NCBI RefSeq assembly: GCF_001695835.1
Contig: NZ_MBSO01000072.1
Coordinates: forward strand, 1-64,000
Length of the DNA stretch: 64,000 nt
Direction: 5' to 3'
From: Ensifer sp. LC11
GTDB taxonomy: Bacteria > Pseudomonadota > Alphaproteobacteria > Rhizobiales > Rhizobiaceae
How positions within the stretch are numbered: the stretch's first letter is position 1; every line of letters starts with the position of its first letter. Shown in pieces: positions 23,505-32,740 of this stretch. Made by a program: the position numbers and the translations under genes. The notes below the pieces were generated by a model. It searched no databases. It saw only the letters and a list, made by a program, of their open reading frames with translations, and was not told the DNA's origin.

Positions 23505-24395
23505 TCAGGCTTTCTTCTTTGCGGTCGTCTTTGCCGCCGTCCGTTTGGCAGCGGCAGGAGCCGCCGCCTTGGCGGTCTCGTTGGCAGCCGGCTCGGCCTT
23601 GGCCTTGCTCTTGGCCGGCGGCTTGGACTGGGACAGGCTCGCCTTCAGTGCGTCCATAAGATTGATGACGTTGCCGCGTTCAGGTGCGGCCGCGATGATC
23701 GGCTTGTGGCCCTTCAGCTTCTCGCGGATCATCTTCATCAGCGCGATCTCGTAGCGGTCCTCGTAGTTCTTCGGGTCGAAGACCGTCATCTTCTGCTGGA
23801 TCAGTGCTTCGGCAAGTTGCAGCATTTCCGGGTCCGGATGACCGACAGGGATATTCCCAAAATATTCAGCTGTTCCGCGAACTTCGCTCGGATTCCTTAA
23901 GACGCACACGAACATGCCCGTTTCACGGGCGCCGATCGTGACCACCCGCTCACGGCTGGAAAGAACGAGGCGGGCAATCGCGAGCTTACCGCTTTTTTTC
24001 AGCGCCTCACGCAGCACGACGAAGGTTTCCTCGGCCATCGCGCCATCGGGCGCCAGATAATAGGGTGCGTCCTGGTAGATGACATCGACGGAGCCTTCGT
24101 CGACGAAGGCCTCGATGTTCATCGTGTGGTTGGATTCGATGCGGACGCTTTCCAGATCGGCGTCTTCGATGATGATGTATTTCTTGTCTTCGTACTCGTA
24201 GCCCTTGACCAGGTCCGAGCGCTCGACGAGGCCCAGTTCCGGGTCGACCGGCTTCATGTTGATCCGGTTGTGGGTGTCCTTGTGCAGTTGATTGAAGCTG
24301 ATGCGTTCGCTCGAACTGGTCGCCGGATAAAGCCTGACGGGACAACTGACGAGACTGAGTTTGAGATAGCCTTTCCAACTTGCCCTGGGCGCCAT
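23505..24395 (-). CDS. ku: Non-homologous end-joining protein Ku
   Basis: A 296-residue Ku protein that binds broken DNA ends as a homodimer and recruits LigD. Residues 1-250 form the Ku core (WKGYLKLSLVSCPVRLYPAT, then NQLHKDTHNRINMKPVDPE and VKGYEYEDKKYIIIEDADLE). The C-terminal 45 residues are a lysine/alanine-rich tail (AKRTAAKTTAKKKA), as in other bacterial Ku proteins, thought to bind DNA. ligD lies 26 bases upstream in the same direction. Confidence 0.97.
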   Translation of the reverse strand: MAPRASWKGYLKLSLVSCPVRLYPATSSSERISFNQLHKDTHNRINMKPVDPELGLVERSDLVKGYEYEDKKYIIIEDADLESVRIESNHTMNIEAFVDEGSVDVIYQDAPYYLAPDGAMAEETFVVLREALKKSGKLAIARLVLSSRERVVTIGARETGMFVCVLRNPSEVRGTAEYFGNIPVGHPDPEMLQLAEALIQQKMTVFDPKNYEDRYEIALMKMIREKLKGHKPIIAAAPERGNVINLMDALKASLSQSKPPAKSKAKAEPAANETAKAAAPAAAKRTAAKTTAKKKA

Positions 24396-24421
24396 GATTG
24401 TCTCCTACGCGGCCAAACGCA

Positions 24422-26884
24422 TTACGTCCTCGTTTCGGACATGAGCGGCAGATCCTTGGCAAAGTCGTCGATATCGGCCCAGGGATCGCCGAAAGTATCC
24501 AGAAGACCAGGCAGCGAAGAATAGTTCAAATCCTGTGGAGCGTCGATAGTCTCAAGATCCGCCCAGTTGAGCGGCGTCGAAGCAGGCAGATTTGTGCGTG
24601 CCCGCAGCGAATAGGGCGCTGCCGCCGTGTGCCCGCGGGCATTACGGTGAAAGTCGATGAAGATGCGCTTGACGCGGTTTTCCTTGCCCATGGTGGTGGT
24701 GAATGTCTGCGGCGCCGTCGCGGCCAGGCGCGAAGCGATCGCGCTCGTCGCCTGGTGCGTCTTCTTCCAATCCAGTTTCGGTCTCACCGGGACGACGACA
24801 TGGATCCCGCTGCCGCCGGATGTCTTGACGAAGGGAACGAGACCAAGCGCTTCCAGTTCGCCGCGAATGTGAACCGCAGCCTCGACCACGTCGCGCCAGG
24901 CGATCCCCTGACCGGGATCGAGGTCGAAGACGATGCGATCCGGTTTTTCGAGCCTAGCGCGCCTTGTTCCCCAGCTATGAAGCTCAATGACGCCAAACTG
25001 GGCGAGCGCCAGGTACCCCTTCGTGCCTTCGATCGACAGATAGGATTTGGTCTCGCCCTCGGAATTGCTGGACGCGAAACTACCGATTTCGGGGGGCATG
25101 CCGGTAAAGGGATGTCGCTGGAAGAAGCAATCTGCGGGTTTTCCCGTCGGGCAACGGAAGAGCGACACAGGCCGGCCAAGGATGTGCGGCAGCATGAAGT
25201 CGCCGACGAGCGCATAGTAGACGGCAACGTCGAGCTTGGTCGGCCCGGATCTGCCGAACACCCGACGGTCCGCGTTGGTGACCTGGATGCTCGCGAGATC
25301 GGCATCGGTGATCAGGCGTTTGCGTGGGGCGCGCGCCGGAGCCGAGAGTTCGACATCGCGCAGCCCCTTGAAAACCGCATGGCGCAGGACATTGTCGGTG
25401 GTGCGGTTGGAATAGTGGATTCGCGCGTTCAGCACCGGCCGCACCCAGGTGATTTCCTTCGGTGCCCCTTCGAGCGCAATCGCGTCGCTGCGCAATCCCT
25501 CAAGCCGTGTGAGCAACAGTCTGGCCGTCTCCGCGTCAAAACCGGTTCCGACCTTGCCGCGGTAGTGCAACTCACCGTCCATCCATTCGCCGAGTGCAAG
25601 GGCTGCAAGCCCCTCGGCCGCCTCCGAGGTGGTGTATCCGGCGATGGCAAAGTCTTCGCTTTTGAGCGCTTTCGTCTTGGTCCAGGTCTGGGTGCGACCG
25701 CTGCGATAGGGCGCGGAAGTGCGCTTTGACACAATCCCCTCGAGCCCCAGCTCCGCCGCGTGGTCGTAGAGGCCGCGGCCATCGCCTTCGACATGGTCGC
25801 TGAACTGAATGGCGGAGCGGCTCGATACTTGTCCCTGGAGCAGTTGCGCGAGCAGCCCCTTGCGTTTGTCAAGCGCGACTTCGGTGAGGTTCCAGCCGTC
25901 GAGATAGAGGATGTCGAAAGCATAGAAAACGAGCTTGCCGTCAGCGCCGGACGAAAGCGCATCCTGCAGCAACGCAAAGCGGCTTATGCCCTTGTCGTCC
26001 AGCACGACAATTTCGCCGTCGATGATCGCCTCGCGACAAGGCAGCTTCCGGAAAGCGTCCGGCAGATCGCCATAGCGCTTTGTCCAGTCGAGTCCACTGC
26101 GGGTAATCAGCCGCACCTTGCCGTCGGAGATATCCACCATCGTCCGGTAACCGTCGAACTTGATCTCGTGCAGCCAAGTCGCCTTTTCCGGAGGCGCCCC
26201 TGGCGGCTTCGGTGTCTGGCTGGCCAGTTGCGGCTCGATCCGCTCCGGTTTCACGCCCTTGACCGCGCCGGCCAACGCGCCGGGCTTGAGAACGACCGGT
26301 TTTACCGGTTTCTTCGGCGGCTCCACCAGTTCCTCGATCCGCCGTCCGCTCTTCACGCTTTCGGGGCGCGACATCAGGATGTCGATGTTTGGATCGGCGG
26401 CAAGGTCATGTTCTTTGAACAGCAGCCAGTTGCGCTGATCTTCCTCCCCGGGCTTCGGTTTCAGCCGCGTCAGCATCCAGCCGCCGTTGAGCTTCTCGCC
26501 GGCCAGACGGAACTTGAAGGCGCCGGTTCGCAGGCTCTTGTCGACATCATCCATCGGCGCCCAGACACCCGTATCCCAGACGATCATCGGTCCGCCGCCG
26601 TACTCTCCCTCAGGGATGACGCCCTCAAAGTCGATATAGTCGAGCGGATGGTCCTCGGTCTCGACCGCCAGTCGCTTGTCGGCGGGGTTGAGCGACGGCC
26701 CTCTTGGAACCGCCCAGCTCTTGAGTACGTCACCGAGCTGAAGTCTCAGATCATAGTGATCGGCCGTCGCGTGATGCTTATGGACGACGAAACGATTGCC
26801 CTCGCCTCCGACCTGCCCGGCAGGTTCCGGCGTCCTGGAAAAATCCCGTTTGGAGCGGTAGGCCCTGAGTTTCGACGTCGCCAT
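24422..26884 (-). CDS. ligD: ATP-dependent multifunctional DNA ligase LigD
   Basis: An 820-residue end-joining enzyme with the order phosphoesterase-ligase-polymerase. The 3'-phosphoesterase domain (~25-190) has HKHHATADHYDLRL with its catalytic histidines. The ligase domain (~235-530) has the adenylated lysine in HEIKFDGYR. The polymerase domain (~545-810) has the catalytic acidic pair in VFDLDPGQG and the N-terminal stretch NADRRVFG. Length and order match Pseudomonas and rhizobial LigD. It diverges from a TetR gene across a 20-bp palindrome that may control both. Confidence 0.97.
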   Translation of the reverse strand: MATSKLRAYRSKRDFSRTPEPAGQVGGEGNRFVVHKHHATADHYDLRLQLGDVLKSWAVPRGPSLNPADKRLAVETEDHPLDYIDFEGVIPEGEYGGGPMIVWDTGVWAPMDDVDKSLRTGAFKFRLAGEKLNGGWMLTRLKPKPGEEDQRNWLLFKEHDLAADPNIDILMSRPESVKSGRRIEELVEPPKKPVKPVVLKPGALAGAVKGVKPERIEPQLASQTPKPPGAPPEKATWLHEIKFDGYRTMVDISDGKVRLITRSGLDWTKRYGDLPDAFRKLPCREAIIDGEIVVLDDKGISRFALLQDALSSGADGKLVFYAFDILYLDGWNLTEVALDKRKGLLAQLLQGQVSSRSAIQFSDHVEGDGRGLYDHAAELGLEGIVSKRTSAPYRSGRTQTWTKTKALKSEDFAIAGYTTSEAAEGLAALALGEWMDGELHYRGKVGTGFDAETARLLLTRLEGLRSDAIALEGAPKEITWVRPVLNARIHYSNRTTDNVLRHAVFKGLRDVELSAPARAPRKRLITDADLASIQVTNADRRVFGRSGPTKLDVAVYYALVGDFMLPHILGRPVSLFRCPTGKPADCFFQRHPFTGMPPEIGSFASSNSEGETKSYLSIEGTKGYLALAQFGVIELHSWGTRRARLEKPDRIVFDLDPGQGIAWRDVVEAAVHIRGELEALGLVPFVKTSGGSGIHVVVPVRPKLDWKKTHQATSAIASRLAATAPQTFTTTMGKENRVKRIFIDFHRNARGHTAAAPYSLRARTNLPASTPLNWADLETIDAPQDLNYSSLPGLLDTFGDPWADIDDFAKDLPLMSETRT

Positions 26885-26964
26885 CTCGCAAGGCTAAGGC
26901 GTGTTTGCGCGGGCCGCAATATCCGCGCAACAGCGCCTTCGGAGCGTCGAGCCGTCGAGTTTTT

Positions 26965-26984
26965 AGGAAAGCAATTGCTTTCCT
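26965..26984. promoter_or_regulatory. Perfect 20-bp palindrome between ligD and the TetR gene
   Basis: AGGAAAGCAATTGCTTTCCT is identical to its reverse complement over all 20 bases. It is 80 bases from the ligD start and 45 bases from the tetR start. Size and symmetry suit a TetR dimer-of-dimers operator. Confidence 0.75.
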
Positions 26985-27029
26985 CCGCGGCTCGCACTAA
27001 CACTTTCAGGAGCAATTTGGAAAGTCGCC

Positions 27030-27677
27030 ATGCTAGAAAAGCAAAAGGCACCACGTCCGCGCGGCCGGCCGCAGGTCCGCTCCGATGATGAAACCCGCCG
27101 CGTGATCATCCTGGCGGCTGAAAGACAGTTCTGCGATCTCGGCTATGAGGCCGCAAACATCAACATCATCGCTCGGAATTCCGGCGTTTCCACCAAGACG
27201 CTCTACCGGCTGTTTCCAACCAAAGCCGATCTGTTCGAACGCGTGATCTCCCTCAGGATCGCCGAGTTCGTGCTCGAAGCCGATGAGGAGAACATCGAAG
27301 CCGCAGATGTGAGGACCGGTCTCGTGCGCTTGCTGGCCGCCTACGGACATCTCGTGCTTGCCGCGGACACGATTGCGATCATTCGCCTGGTACTTGCAGA
27401 GGCGGAGCGCTTTCCCGAGGTTGCCACGACGTTTTGGGAACAGGCGATCGAACGAACCAATGCAACACTGGAGCGCTGGTTGAAGGCGCAGGTGGCGCAG
27501 GGACGGCTCGTCATTGCCGATCCGCATTTGGCGGCGGGCATGCTGCGCGGCATGATGGCGATGGAGCCGCAACGGGCTGTCATGATGGGTCGCGTCAGCA
27601 GCATCGACGATGCGACGGTCGCTGCCCGCGCCGAAAGCTGCGCGGCGATCTTTCTCGCTGGTGCCTTGCCGCGATAG
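27030..27677 (+). CDS. TetR-family transcriptional regulator
   Basis: A 215-residue repressor-type protein. The N-terminal helix-turn-helix (residues ~22-70) reads VIILAAERQFCDLGYEAANI then GVSTKTLYRLFPTKADLFERV; the C-terminal ligand domain is of the AefR/TetR_C_7 style. GGAAAG lies six bases before ATG. Divergent from ligD with a shared perfect palindrome; it may repress itself, and perhaps the repair genes. The ligand is unknown. Confidence 0.92.
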   Translation: MLEKQKAPRPRGRPQVRSDDETRRVIILAAERQFCDLGYEAANINIIARNSGVSTKTLYRLFPTKADLFERVISLRIAEFVLEADEENIEAADVRTGLVRLLAAYGHLVLAADTIAIIRLVLAEAERFPEVATTFWEQAIERTNATLERWLKAQVAQGRLVIADPHLAAGMLRGMMAMEPQRAVMMGRVSSIDDATVAARAESCAAIFLAGALPR

Positions 27678-27847
27678 GCGCAGACCACCGGCTTGCTCCA
27701 CGGCGTTCTTTATCGATGTCACGCAGACGTCATCAAACTGTAACCTGAGACCGTATAACTCTCCGCGCGGGGTCATCCTGCCGGGCGCATGAGGCGTCGC
27801 GACCAGCCTTCGGCATGGCCTCCTCTCCTTCAAGCCCGGTGTTTGTT

Positions 27848-30127
27848 ATGCGTTTGTCCGCGAAGCTCCCCCTTGCTGCGGCGGCTCTGGCTGCTTTTTC
27901 CATCGCCGCCACCAGTCTTGCCGGCCTCACCGTCAGCGGCAGCCTGTCGTCACGGGCCGCGATCGAAAAACTGGAAGCCCTTGCCGACGCGCGCCGCAAC
28001 GAGCTTCGGCACTATCTGACGACCGTCGAAAACGACCTGCGCAATCTGCAGGTGCAGAAATCCGTCGCCAAGGCGCTCACCGACCTCAATTGGGCCACAG
28101 CCAAGATCGGGGACAACGCCGGCAGCGAACTGCAGCGCCGCTATGTCATGGAGAACCCCAATCCCGAGGACAAGCGTGCCCTCTACAATTCCGCGGGGAC
28201 CGACGACTACGACGCGCTGCACGCGCGTTACCATCCCCTCTTTCGCCGCTACGTGGAAGCCCATGGCTACCGCGACGTGTTGCTTGCCAATCTTAGCGGC
28301 GACGTCGTCTATTCGCTCAATAAAAAGGGCAATTTCGCCGCCAATCTCAAGGACGCCGCCTGGAAGGACACTGGACTCGGCCGCGTCTTTCAGGAAACGG
28401 CCGAAGGCACCGACAAGAGCAAGCTTGCGTTCGCCTCCTACGAGACCTACGCGCCACTCGGCGGCCGGCCTGCGTCGTTCATCGCCATTCCGCTGGAATC
28501 GATCGACGGCAAGATCGGCACATTGATCCTCGAAATGCCCGATGCGCTGATCGGTGAGATCGTCGGCAACAGGACCGGGCTCGGGGAAACCGGCGAGACA
28601 ATTCTCGTTGACGGCAACGGATTCTTTCTGACCGACAGCACCGGCACTCCCGACAACGACATGCTCAAGGCGCGGATTGAGCTCGGAAACCAAGCGGGGG
28701 CAAATGGTATCGTCAGCAGCAGGCTCGACGACTTCCGCGGAGAGGAGGCCCAGATGGCGGCCACCAGCCTCGATGCCTTCGGCACGCGCTGGACGATGGT
28801 CGCAGTCATGACCACACGCGAAGCTTTTGCCGCCGTCACTGCTTTGCGTAACTGGACCCTCGCCACTGCTCTGGCCGTTCTTGCCGTCGCTCTCGCAATT
28901 GCCATCTGGTACTCGCGCCGGCTGACCCGCCCGATCACTGGCCTCGTCACCGACATGACCCGTCTTGCGGCAGGTGTCACGGCGATCGCTGGTCTCGGCG
29001 GCAACCGCAAGGATGAAATCGGCGACATGGCGCGTTCCGTCGTCGTTTTCCGCGATGCGCTGCTTGACCGCAACCGCCTCGAAACCGAAGCCGAAGAAAC
29101 GCGGGTGTTGATTGAAGAGGAGCGGCAGGCCCGCGAAACGACCCAGTCCGAAGTGTCGCGGCAGATCAACGAGGCCGTCGAGAGGTTGGCGTCAGGGCTC
29201 GAACGTCTGGCCCAGGGTGACCTGACCGCACACATCGAACACCCCTTCGGCGCTGGTTTTGATCGCCTGCGCACGGACTTCAACCAGTCGCTGGAGAGCC
29301 TCGCCATCACACTTGGCGACGTGAAGACGAGAAGTGCGCAAATCGACGGTGAAACCGGTGAGATGCGCGACGCCATTGGCCAGCTTGCAAAACGCACCGA
29401 ACACCAGGCGGCAACACTCGAAGAGGCGACCGCAGCGCTCAGCGCGATCACCGCGACCGTCGAGCGCACAGCCGAACACGCCTCGTCAGCGACGACGATC
29501 GCAGCCGCAGCAAAGGCGAGTTCAGACCGGTCCGGTCACGTGGTGATGAATGCCGTCAGCGCCATGGCCCAGATCGAAAAGGGATCCGTCGCGATCTCCC
29601 AAATCATCGGCACGATCAACGACATTGCGTTTCAGACCAACCTGCTGGCGCTGAATGCCGGTGTCGAGGCAGCGCGCGCCGGCAAAGCCGGCAAGGGCTT
29701 TGCCGTCGTCGCGCACGAAGTCCGCGAACTGGCGCAGAAATCGGCGCTGGCCGCCCGCGAAATCAAGGCGATCATCACGACTTCGACCGAAGAAGTGGCA
29801 AAAGGGGTCTCTCTGGTTCGCGCGGCCGGTGATGCCCTCGATGAGATCTCCGGTCAGATTCATGCAATCAACGAACAGACACAGCAGATTGCCGGTGATG
29901 CGCGCGACCAGGCAACCGATTTGCAGCATATCAACCAGACCATGCTTTCGCTCGACGGCGTGACGCAACAGAACAACGCCATGGTCGAGGAGAGCACTGG
30001 CATGACGCACCGGCTATCGAACCAGGCTTCCGGCCTGTTCGATCTCGTCGACCGCTTTCGCACCACGCCCGCCGAGCGAGCGCAGGCGACGGCGCCCGAT
30101 GCGGAGCGCCTCCGCCTGATCGCCTAG
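27848..30127 (+). CDS. Methyl-accepting chemotaxis protein with Cache sensor
   Basis: A 759-residue chemoreceptor. Membrane segments at ~5-30 and ~330-355 flank a periplasmic Cache-type sensor of about 300 residues (NELRHYLTTVENDLRN through VVYSLNKKGNF and GETGETILVDGNGFFLTD). HAMP domains and a long signalling domain follow, with the hairpin tip QTNLLALNAGVEAARAGKAG. The C-terminus has no NWETF-like CheR tether. Start is ATG 27848; the in-frame ATG 33 bases upstream has no better ribosome site. No chemotaxis genes are nearby. Confidence 0.93.
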   Translation: MRLSAKLPLAAAALAAFSIAATSLAGLTVSGSLSSRAAIEKLEALADARRNELRHYLTTVENDLRNLQVQKSVAKALTDLNWATAKIGDNAGSELQRRYVMENPNPEDKRALYNSAGTDDYDALHARYHPLFRRYVEAHGYRDVLLANLSGDVVYSLNKKGNFAANLKDAAWKDTGLGRVFQETAEGTDKSKLAFASYETYAPLGGRPASFIAIPLESIDGKIGTLILEMPDALIGEIVGNRTGLGETGETILVDGNGFFLTDSTGTPDNDMLKARIELGNQAGANGIVSSRLDDFRGEEAQMAATSLDAFGTRWTMVAVMTTREAFAAVTALRNWTLATALAVLAVALAIAIWYSRRLTRPITGLVTDMTRLAAGVTAIAGLGGNRKDEIGDMARSVVVFRDALLDRNRLETEAEETRVLIEEERQARETTQSEVSRQINEAVERLASGLERLAQGDLTAHIEHPFGAGFDRLRTDFNQSLESLAITLGDVKTRSAQIDGETGEMRDAIGQLAKRTEHQAATLEEATAALSAITATVERTAEHASSATTIAAAAKASSDRSGHVVMNAVSAMAQIEKGSVAISQIIGTINDIAFQTNLLALNAGVEAARAGKAGKGFAVVAHEVRELAQKSALAAREIKAIITTSTEEVAKGVSLVRAAGDALDEISGQIHAINEQTQQIAGDARDQATDLQHINQTMLSLDGVTQQNNAMVEESTGMTHRLSNQASGLFDLVDRFRTTPAERAQATAPDAERLRLIA

Positions 30128-30168
30128 AGAAACCCGCTCTCAAGTGGGTCCACGTGAGGCGGAAAGAT

Positions 30169-30192
30169 GCTCTAGAATCAAAGTGCTAGAGC
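30169..30192. repeat. Small intergenic palindromic repeat
   Basis: GCTCTAG (30169-30175) and CTAGAGC (30186-30192) frame a ten-base spacer. The core ATCAAAGTGCTAGAGC recurs with two changes at 41878-41893 (ATCAAAGCGCTAGAAC), also intergenic. Short CTAGAGC-type repeats are common between rhizobial genes. Confidence 0.45.
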
Positions 30193-30285
30193 GTCCTTGG
30201 TGCGTTCATATGAACGCACGGCGCTCTTGCGGATCACGGCCAGTCGCGCACCTTACCGGTGCCGCCCGGACAGCCCTTCGCCGGA

Positions 30286-31029
30286 TCAGCTCGCCTTCGC
30301 CAGCGCAACCGCATCGGCGCCGGCTGGGAAATGCAGCCGGCCGGACAGATCGTTTGCCGCCTGCCACACCTCTTCCGCGACATCGGTCTCGGTCGTCACC
30401 AGGGCCGGCTTTGCGAACTGGGCGAAAACAGGAGCCGCGAAAGCGGCATAGGGTTCCGGGATCAGATCCTCGACGGGGACCGCCGTATTGTGCGCGAAGC
30501 GCGTGGTTGGCGCGTAACCCGGCTCGACCAGCTTGACGCGGACGCCGAAGGCCTCAAGCTCGTGGGCGAGCGAACCGGTAAAGCCGGTGATCGCCGTCTT
30601 GCTGGCCGTATAGGCAGCTGCGAGCGGCATGGCAGCAAGCGTTACGCTGGAGGTGACGTTGACCAAGACCCCCGACCGGCGAGCGCGGAACTGCGGTATC
30701 ACGGCTTGCGTCATCGCCATCACGCCGAAGGTGTTCGTATCGAAGACCTTTCGGATGTGCGCCATCGGCGTCGCCTCGAAGGCTCCGACCACACCGACGC
30801 CGGCGTTGTTGACGAGGACATCGATCGGGCCGGCCTCCTCGATTGCGGCCGCGATGCTCTCGGGCTTGGTGACATCGAGGGCCAGCAAGCAGACACGCTC
30901 GGATTTCGGCAGGACATCCCGGCGCGGCGTACGCATGGTTGCAATCACCTTCCAGCCCTCAGCATAGAAGCGCCGCGCCGTTTCCAGTCCATAGCCGGAG
31001 GAGCAACCGGTGATCAGTACGGTTTTCAT
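30286..31029 (-). CDS. Short-chain dehydrogenase/reductase
   Basis: A 247-residue SDR enzyme. NAD(P)-binding TGCSSGYGLETARRF starts near residue 8; NNAGVGVVG, catalytic serine in VTSSVTL and the complete YTASK motif are present. It resembles the retinol/17-beta-hydroxysteroid-dehydrogenase-like bacterial SDRs; the substrate is unknown. Of two close ATG codons the inner one at 31029 sits seven bases from AAGGAA and is chosen. Divergent from an AraC regulator gene 97 bases away, which probably controls it. Confidence 0.92.
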   Translation of the reverse strand: MKTVLITGCSSGYGLETARRFYAEGWKVIATMRTPRRDVLPKSERVCLLALDVTKPESIAAAIEEAGPIDVLVNNAGVGVVGAFEATPMAHIRKVFDTNTFGVMAMTQAVIPQFRARRSGVLVNVTSSVTLAAMPLAAAYTASKTAITGFTGSLAHELEAFGVRVKLVEPGYAPTTRFAHNTAVPVEDLIPEPYAAFAAPVFAQFAKPALVTTETDVAEEVWQAANDLSGRLHFPAGADAVALAKAS

Positions 31030-31076
31030 GGTCATTTCCTTCGCTGTTTCGATGCGACCGGAATATCGAGACGGCG

Positions 31077-31124
31077 CAGGACGATCTACCGCTTGCAGTC
31101 CTGCTTTCATTTGCTATCGTCCTG
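31077..31124. promoter_or_regulatory. Inverted 9-bp repeat between the SDR and AraC genes
   Basis: CAGGACGAT (31077-31085) and ATCGTCCTG (31116-31124) are perfect complements 39 bp apart, and a further GTCCTG lies between them near 31098. The second copy ends two bases before the AraC start codon. Likely operator of the divergent pair. Confidence 0.45.
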
Positions 31125-31126
31125 AT

Positions 31127-32029
31127 ATGATCGATCCACTCTCGCAACTCATCCAACTGCTCCACCCGCGCACGGTGTTCACCAAGGGCATCAGCGGCGC
31201 CGGTCGCTGGGCCGTGCGCTATTCCGACTTTGGGCAACCGAGCTTTTGCACGGTCGTTGAAGGGTCCTGCCGCCTAGCCGTCGACGGCGAAGCACCCGTG
31301 ACACTCGAAGCCGGCGACTTCGTGCTGCTGCCGACAACGCCAGGCTTCACCCTCTCGGGCTTTGAACCGGTTCAACCCGTGTTCGTCGACCCGAAGGTGA
31401 CGCCGGCGCCGATGGACGAAATTCGCCATGGACGGCCGGACGGCGATCCGGACGTGCGTCTGCTCGGCGGATACTTTGTGCTCGATTCCCCCGATGCGGG
31501 ATTGCTTGTATCGCTGCTGCCGACGCTCGTGCATCTGCGCGACATCGGTCGGCTTTCGACCCTTGTGCGTCTTGTCGGCGACGAGGCACGTGACGGCAGG
31601 CCAGGCCGCGATCTGGTGCTCGCGCGGCTGGTGGAAGTACTGCTCGTCGAGGCGCTCCGGTCAATTCAGGGTGAAGCCGCAGCTCCCGGTCTGCTTCGCG
31701 GCCTCGGCGATCCACGGTTGGCGGCGGCCATCCGCGCGATACACGCCGATCCGGCTCGCGCGTGGACGGTGGCCAAACTTGCAAGCGAGGCAGCACTTTC
31801 CCGGTCGGTGTTTTTCGACCGTTTCACGCGTGTGGTTGGCGTACCGCCGATGGAGTACCTGCTCGTCTGGCGCATGGCACTTGCCAAGGATCTGCTGCGG
31901 CAACGCGATATCGATCTCGCCGCCATTGCCGCGCGCGTCGGCTATGGTTCGGCCAGCACCTTCAGCACCGCCTTCAGCCGCCATGTCGGACAGCCGCCGG
32001 GCCGCTATGCACGCATGGTGCCTGCCTAG
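31127..32029 (+). CDS. AraC-family regulator with cupin sensor domain
   Basis: A 300-residue regulator. The N-terminal half is a cupin_6-type ligand domain (WAVRYSDFGQPSFCTVVEGS, then LEAGDFVLLPTTPGFTL). The C-terminal third has the two AraC helix-turn-helix units (AKLASEAALSRSVFFDRFTR and IAARVGYGSASTFSTAFSRH) and ends PGRYARMVPA. Start MIDPLSQLIQLL matches the usual N-terminus for this family. These regulators usually activate a divergent SDR or reductase gene, as found here. Confidence 0.92.
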   Translation: MIDPLSQLIQLLHPRTVFTKGISGAGRWAVRYSDFGQPSFCTVVEGSCRLAVDGEAPVTLEAGDFVLLPTTPGFTLSGFEPVQPVFVDPKVTPAPMDEIRHGRPDGDPDVRLLGGYFVLDSPDAGLLVSLLPTLVHLRDIGRLSTLVRLVGDEARDGRPGRDLVLARLVEVLLVEALRSIQGEAAAPGLLRGLGDPRLAAAIRAIHADPARAWTVAKLASEAALSRSVFFDRFTRVVGVPPMEYLLVWRMALAKDLLRQRDIDLAAIAARVGYGSASTFSTAFSRHVGQPPGRYARMVPA

Positions 32030-32120
32030 GGCATCCGCCGTTTGTGAGAAATGCGGTCACATTTACACCATGCTCGCTCGCCTATAGAGCGCCTTACGAC
32101 CAACAGGGAACCGCGAACAT

Positions 32121-32708
32121 ATGCTCCGACGCCTCTACGATTGGACACTGTCGCTCGCAACGCGGGAGACCGCCATTGTCTGGCTCGGCATCATCGCCTT
32201 TGTCGAAAGCTCGATCTTTCCGGTTCCGGCTGACTTGCTTTTGATCCCGATGGCTTTGGCGCGCCCCGAGCGGGCGTGGCGCTATGCGCTGGTTGCGACC
32301 ATCTGCTCGGTGCTCGGTGGCATTGCTGGCTGGTATCTCGGCCACTATGCCTTCGATACGCTCGCAAGGCCGCTCCTGGAATTTTACGGCAAGCTCGACA
32401 CCTTCGAGCACCTGAGGGTATCGGTCGATTCGGAAATGCTGGCATTGCTGCTGGTCACTTCAGGCCTCGCGCACCTGCCCCCGATCAAGGTCGTGACGAT
32501 CCTCTCGGGTGCCGCCGACATCAATCTTGGCCTGTTCATCGTCGCGGCCATTATCGCGCGCGGCGCGCGCTTCTTCCTGCTCGCCTGGCTGCTACAACGC
32601 TTCGGCGAAGAGATCCGCGAGTTCCTGGAAAAGCGCCTCGGCGCGCTGGCGGGTGCGGCGGCAACGATCCTGATCTGCGTTTTCGCTGCGCACCGCTTCC
32701 TCTCCTGA
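32121..32708 (+). CDS. DedA/YqaA-like membrane protein
   Basis: A 195-residue inner-membrane protein with about five hydrophobic segments. The N-terminal FVESSIFPVPADLLLIPMAL and the following GGIAGWYLGHYAF match the DedA/YqaA (SNARE-associated, VTT) family, thought to flip lipids or act in proton-dependent homeostasis. The C-terminus has a charged helix (EEIREFLEKRLG) before a last membrane segment. Single gene; converges with the amidohydrolase gene. Confidence 0.88.
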   Translation: MLRRLYDWTLSLATRETAIVWLGIIAFVESSIFPVPADLLLIPMALARPERAWRYALVATICSVLGGIAGWYLGHYAFDTLARPLLEFYGKLDTFEHLRVSVDSEMLALLLVTSGLAHLPPIKVVTILSGAADINLGLFIVAAIIARGARFFLLAWLLQRFGEEIREFLEKRLGALAGAAATILICVFAAHRFLS

Positions 32709-32740
32709 CCTTTGCGCTGTGGGGCAGCTATGCCGCCCAC

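Noticed and set aside
24398-27088. Long plus-strand frames opposite ligD
   Set aside because: LigD is complete on the minus strand with three recognised domains; the antisense frames show no motif or ribosome site.
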